From NCBI RefSeq assembly GCF_014648435.1, contig NZ_BMRC01000007.1, positions 186,001 through 250,000 on the forward strand: 64,000 nt of DNA, in the 5' to 3' direction. Within the stretch, counting starts at the first letter, position 1. Every line of letters begins with the position of its first letter. The notes below the pieces were generated by a model, which was not told where the DNA came from, searched no databases, and saw only the letters and a list, made by a program, of their open reading frames with translations. The position numbers were made by a program, and so were the translations under genes. Positions 62,710-64,000 of this stretch are shown one piece after another. Source of the stretch: Nonomuraea spiralis. Lineage in GTDB: Bacteria; Actinomycetota; Actinomycetes; Streptosporangiales; Streptosporangiaceae.

Positions 62710-63570
62710 ATGGTGACCATCGAATGGGCCGCGCTGTCCGCCGCGGATCTGCCGGCGATCGCCGCCCTGGCCCGCCGGTGCGCGGCGCACGACGGCGGGC
62801 TCCCGGCGACCACGTCGGAGTCCTTCCTCGGACGCAGGTACACCGCCGGTCCGGCGGTGGGCGCGTTCTCGGAGGGCCGGCTGGTGGCCTGCGGAGCGGT
62901 GCGGCCCGTGGGCGCGGTGTCGGCGGCGACCGGCCTGGTCGACCCCGACCACCGAGGGCGGGGGCTGGGCTCCGGCCTGCTCGACCGGCTGACGGACACA
63001 GCGGACGCGACGGGGACGGCGGGGAGCGTCCGGGTGGAGGTCGAGTCGGTGACCCCGCAGGCGCACGAGCTCTTCCTCGCGCGCGGCTACCGCCAGACGT
63101 TCGCCGAGGACGTCTTCCGCCGCGACCTGACCGCGCCGCTCCCGGCCGCCCCGCTGCCGCCGGAGGTGACGGTCGAGGAGTGGTCGCCGGACACCGAAGA
63201 GGACTTCTACCAGGCGTACTCTGCGTCCTTCGCCGACCGTCCAGGCTTTCCCGGGTGGTCGCGGGAGGAGTGGATCGACTGGCTGGTCGACGACGAGTTC
63301 CAGCCCGGTTGCTCGCTGGTGGCGCGGGACGGGGAGACGGCCGTCGGCTTCGTGACGTGCGTGGAGGAGTTCCTGGTCCAGGTGGGCGCCGTACCCGCCT
63401 GGCGGCGGCGCGGCCTGGCGCGGGCGCTGGCCGTGGCCGCGCTCGGCCGTATGCGCGCCGCCGGCGCGACGCAGGTCTTCCTGGACGTCAACGTCAACAA
63501 CCCGGCCTCGGCCGCCCTCTTCCGCGGCCTCGGGTTCGAGCTGATCGCCCGCCGGGCCCGCTACGAGTGA
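62710..63570 (+). CDS. Tandem GNAT acetyltransferase, MshD-like layout
   Basis: 286 residues with two GNAT domains: acyl-CoA motif DPDHRGRGLGSGLL in the first and PAWRRRGLARALAVAAL in the second, ending with NVNNPASAALFRGLGF. This double layout resembles mycothiol synthase. ATG 62710 is two bases after AGGAGG; GTG 62713 would have better spacing, so the start is uncertain by one codon. Substrate unknown; no msh genes nearby. Confidence 0.87.
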   Translation: MVTIEWAALSAADLPAIAALARRCAAHDGGLPATTSESFLGRRYTAGPAVGAFSEGRLVACGAVRPVGAVSAATGLVDPDHRGRGLGSGLLDRLTDTADATGTAGSVRVEVESVTPQAHELFLARGYRQTFAEDVFRRDLTAPLPAAPLPPEVTVEEWSPDTEEDFYQAYSASFADRPGFPGWSREEWIDWLVDDEFQPGCSLVARDGETAVGFVTCVEEFLVQVGAVPAWRRRGLARALAVAALGRMRAAGATQVFLDVNVNNPASAALFRGLGFELIARRARYE

Positions 63571-63609
63571 GCCCGCCGGGCCCGCTGCGAGTGCGTCCGA
63601 CGGACGCCG

Positions 63610-64000
63610 TCATGCGGGCTGGACCGTTTTGGCGCGGGCGAACCCCCGTGCCAGGACGATCCAGGTCGAGACGGTCATGAACGCGCAGAGCGGCGTGTAG
63701 AGGAGCAGGTTGAGCCAGTAGAACGGGGTGCCGGTGTCGGCCCCCACGCCGAGGATCCACACCAGACCGGCTGCCGCGCGTACGGACGTGCCCGCCGCCA
63801 CGGCTCCCGTGACCAGCAGTGCGAGCCGGCCGCCCCGGCCCCGGGAACACGCGATCACCGCCCCCGCCGCCACGCTCAGCAGCAGGACGAGCGGCGCGAG
63901 GACGCGGAAGGTGAACGGCACCTCGAAGTTCAGCACGGCCAGCGACAGCGTGCGGGTTCCGGAGGCGGGCCAGGTGCGGCCGGTGAGCCAGTACAGGTGC
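63610..64000 (-). CDS. Membrane protein, 5' end outside the window
   Basis: The frame is open to the right edge; at least 129 residues are visible. Four hydrophobic stretches are visible, FRVLAPLVLLLSVAAGAVIA, LALLVTGAVAAGTSV, LVWILGVGA and YWLNLLLYTPLCAFMTV, with an Arg/Lys-rich C-terminal end. I recognise no family from this part. It is convergent with the tandem GNAT gene. Confidence 0.6.
   Translation of the reverse strand, partial: HLYWLTGRTWPASGTRTLSLAVLNFEVPFTFRVLAPLVLLLSVAAGAVIACSRGRGGRLALLVTGAVAAGTSVRAAAGLVWILGVGADTGTPFYWLNLLLYTPLCAFMTVSTWIVLARGFARAKTVQPA

Overview
The window is very GC-rich throughout, with strong third-position GC bias, frequent GTG and TTG starts, ATGA/GTGA stop-start overlaps and several apparently leaderless genes. 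Together with a SARP/AfsR regulator, PP2C/SpoIIE phosphatases, ROK, PucR and LexA regulators, an F420-type LLM enzyme and lanthionine-synthetase chemistry, this points to a filamentous actinomycete chromosome. Streptosporangiales (Nonomuraea-like) is my inference only. No rRNA, tRNA, insertion sequence, prophage or CRISPR array was seen. The region looks like accessory chromosome arm: metabolic operons, secreted hydrolases and regulators, with two decayed genes.

Layout. 1-3.2 kb: the 3' end of a LanC-like cyclase gene, a convergent P450 coupled to a 45-codon ORF, and a wrecked GH54/CBM42 arabinofuranosidase that still has a LacI-type operator. 3.2-14.4 kb: polysaccharide deacetylase, LOG protein, a 1040-aa SARP, a PAS/GAF/SpoIIE phosphatase, an M48 membrane protease with a small partner, and an epimerase-like protein. 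14.4-16 kb: an MFS efflux gene behind a leader peptide and alternative hairpins that look like a ribosome-controlled attenuator. 15.9-23.9 kb: ABC importer, ROK regulator, binding protein and cytosolic sulfatase on the minus strand, divergent from a secreted GH20 hexosaminidase, probably for sulfated amino-sugar use. 24-26.5 kb: DinB-like protein, TetR with paired operators, FAD oxidoreductase.

26.7-39.5 kb: a secreted subtilase with PKD domain, a serine hydrolase, then a six-gene overlapping operon (fused DppDF ATPase, two permeases, peptide-binding lipoprotein, erythromycin-esterase-like enzyme, prolyl oligopeptidase) for peptide import and hydrolysis. 39.5-44.5 kb: PucR regulator and an overlapping trio of M20 deacylase, GNAT acyltransferase and N-acylamino-acid racemase. 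These are the three steps of the known route converting D- to L-amino acids through N-acyl intermediates. 44.6-46.7 kb: Ktr/Trk potassium uptake. 46.8-54.4 kb: LLM enzyme, a SpoIIE phosphatase coupled to a B12-binding photoreceptor-like protein, a pterin dehydratase/VOC fusion, VOC, LysR, epimerase-like protein, aldo/keto reductase.

54.4-64 kb: LuxR regulator, a cytosolic beta/gamma-crystallin-like protein, an atypical cytosolic subtilase, EamA transporter remnants, LexA paralogue, peptide deformylase, DUF1345 membrane protein, a secreted repeat protein with no family I recognise, an O-methyltransferase, a double GNAT protein and a truncated membrane protein. The least conventional points are the drug-efflux attenuator, the phosphatase/B12-sensor pair, the LLD-repeat secreted protein that shares a palindrome with the atypical subtilase, and the P450/small-ORF/LanC neighbourhood.
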